This document shows, one piece after another, positions 57,901-60,900 of a DNA stretch of 64,000 bases; positions within the stretch are counted from its first letter, which is position 1; the number at the start of each line of letters is the position of its first letter. This DNA is from Macrocystis pyrifera (Eukaryota; Sar; Phaeophyceae; Laminariales; Laminariaceae). The notes below the pieces were generated by a model, which did not search any database, had not been told where the DNA came from, and worked only from the letters and a program-made list of their open reading frames with translations. The stretch is taken from the NCBI GenBank assembly GCA_031763025.1, contig JASSKH010000045.1, positions 1,199,001 through 1,263,000 of the forward strand. The letters run 5' to 3'. Made by a program: the position numbers and the translations under genes.

Positions 57901-60900
57901 GATCATTTAGATCATCTAGTTCCTCAGCTGGCGTCGTGAGAGGGTTGTGCACGATCTGACATGGTAACAGGTCCCAACCCACAGGAAACATGTGCTAGAT
58001 CGTGTGCAGAGTTTTCGGGTCCCCCCGTCCGGCAACAGGAGCTAGATCAAGCAGATCATACAGATCAGGAACAGACCTGCCTTAAAAGATCTAGATCATG
58101 AAGTAGGGGTCGATGATCTGTTCGAGGTGTGGGCACTTTACTTATACCTCTGAGGTTCCAAGGGGGAATTGGCACGGCACCCTTGGTTTTTCTCTGAGGG
58201 TGCAACCAAACAACCAAACGGGACAGTTTGCACCTTCTAAGAAGAACCCGGGCCAAGGGAGCCAGACTGCTTTTTTTCAACTGGAAAAAAATGCGAAATT
58301 TTGGGCATGGTGACACTGAAGTTTTCCTCCTACTACGGGGGTCCATAGTTAATAGGACCTATGGTATACATAAAAACCTATATATTTACCTATTTTTACT
58401 CACAAAATTTGGTCCCGTTAACTATGGACCCCCGTAATAATAAAAACGCGGACCAAGAAAACCAGACTGCTTTTTTTTAGGACAGGAAGAAATGATAATT
58501 TTGTGGGAACCGTTACGCCGAGGTTGTGGCTGTAGAACGCGCTCGTTCTTAGATAAGAAAATCCATCCTGGACCAGCATTCATGTTTCTTATAACAGTAG
58601 GCGTCCTGTTCTGCATCATACCACCTTGGACGTATATTACCGTAAGGAGTAAGAGCGTTGAGCCCGCACAGGGTAGGGTGCGATCGTTTTTGAGAGCTAT
58701 TGAAGTTGATACTTTTTTCTCGACAGCAGTGGTAAGGGTGCTAGCGTCGAACAGTCTATTTTAGGGAGGCTCGGTTCTCTCTCTATCAAATATTTCCGGA
58801 AACACTATAAAGACTCTGTTCAGTGTTGGAAACCTTGACCTTCCCCTTCCGGAAAAAAATAGAGCGCTGAAAAAACGATCGCACCACCCCCGTGCGAACT
58901 TGACGCTCCCAACGGTAATCTTTGAACGGTCCATATATTCACGTCCAGAGTGGTCTTGCCACAGGTGTTCGGGAACCTCCCCTCGCAAAATGTGGGCGTA
59001 AAAACATCATAGTGGAAAAAATGAACAATGCACATCTATAGCAAACCCCACAAGGTGTGGACGACATCTCAATTCGGTACGCCGAATGGCGCACTACATT
59101 GTGCAATGTCTCCACAGGGAGTTTGATACGCCCGCGTTGTGCAGCGCGGGGGGGGGGGGGGTCACCTGTGATGTATCTCGCGGACCTCAGCAATAGTGTA
59201 AGAGGGCGTTTTTAAGGGAGCGAGGAGGTGCTAAAGAAGTACCCTGGTACATGCTATCAGTGTCATCCTGCAGAAACTATTCCAACCTGAAGGTTTCGAT
59301 TCCTGGCAGTCCAGTTCGGTCCCCGTCAAGTCCGCCTTAGACTCATTAAACTGCAGTAGTTTTAGTGAGGGGAGTTCCTTAACGGCTGTCCGTCAAGCGG
59401 CAAGAGCGTCGCCTTCAGCCGGCGCACTTGCCTCCAACGGCTCTTTCACTCACCCCTTCCGATAGAACCTTGAACCAGTACTGCGGGAAGTACTGAACAA
59501 GTACATATTATCATTGGTATCCTGAAGAAACTGTTCCAACCGAAAAATGTCGGTTCTTGGCATTCTAGTCCCCATTAGGCTTAATACACTTAGTTTTAGT
59601 GTGGGGAGTTCCTTGATGGCTGTCCGTCAAGCGGCAAGAGCACCACCTTCAACCGATATATTTTATTCCAACGGCTCTTTTAGCCACCCCTTCCGGAAGC
59701 ACCTTGCACTGCGGGAATTGCTAAAGAAGTACTATCAGTGGCAACCCGAAGAAACGATTCCAACTAAAAATGTCGGTTCTCGGCAGTCCAGTTTAGTCCC
59801 CGTCAAGCCCTAGTTAGGCTTAAGCTACTATGTGTGGCGAGGGTAGTTCCTTAATATAATACTGTAGTTTTAGTGTGGGGGGTTTCCTTGACGGCTGTCG
59901 TTATGGGGCAAGAGTCCCGTTCAACCGACAAATTTTATACAACGGCTCTTTTACTCACCCCCTCTTCCCTCCCTCCCCCACCCCTCCTCGTACTTGGTGG
60001 GATAGGTTGTCGTCAGCCATCGCGGGAGGCCTACCGCGCTGGACCTCAATACTGCCGATACGCTACGATACCCTCTACTCTCCCTTCCTCGCTCTGCGTG
60101 TCTCGTGGACGCCAGAGCTCCGACCCTCCCGTCTGTTTCCAGCGAGGACAGTGCCATCATCCAGTCCCCAATCAGAACGCCAGCTGTCAAGGGAACGGGC
60201 CATGAGAGCAGCACACTGGAGCTTAGCTTTATTAATATTAGCGATCCGAAATCGCAGGATGTTGGAGAAAGCGGAGGCGGGGAAGAGGTCCCGTGTGAGC
60301 TTGACCGCGTCTGCCGCGACAAAACTCCAACCATCGCTGTAAGCAGCAGCAGTAACGGTGGAAACAGCATCAGGGACACTGATGCCGCTACGAACGCCCC
60401 CAAAAACGTCGAAGAGATGCCTGACGGCCGCAATAACGCCTTCAAAAGCGGAAATCCAACCACGAATCGCCGCCACGCCCACCCCCACCAAGATCAGCTA
60501 ATTCCCGCCCGACTGGCCGCTGTCCTACTTGATGGCGCGGGAAAAGGGTGGATAGCCGCCAGGCGCCTGCTGTCCGTGCGGGAAGTGGGACCCGGCGCTT
60601 TGGCGAAGGCAGGCTTGGGTTCCGCAGACGTGGATTTAGAGCAAGAGGTGAGCGGTGAGCGATGCCTAGAGCACCATGGACCCCTTTTTGGGCGACGTTA
60701 GCGTTGGAAAGGACGTATGCCGCGTAGAAAAAGGGTGTGCGCCGCAGCACATCTCGGCCATCACCTTTTGTTTGTGACTTCTCAATCGAGAAACCACTCA
60801 AAATCGCTGGAACCCCAGTTGTGTATACTGGTAGGTGCTTTGGGCTGGCTGTCTTCAGCCCCCGCTACTTGCAGCAGCAGTAGGATACAGCGTGTTGGAG

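Noticed and set aside
58492..58764. ORF with a hydrophobic stretch (FMFLITVGVLFCIIPPW)
   Set aside because: It lies beside a local duplication and a MITE, and its phase does not fit exons 34 and 35. No family was recognised.
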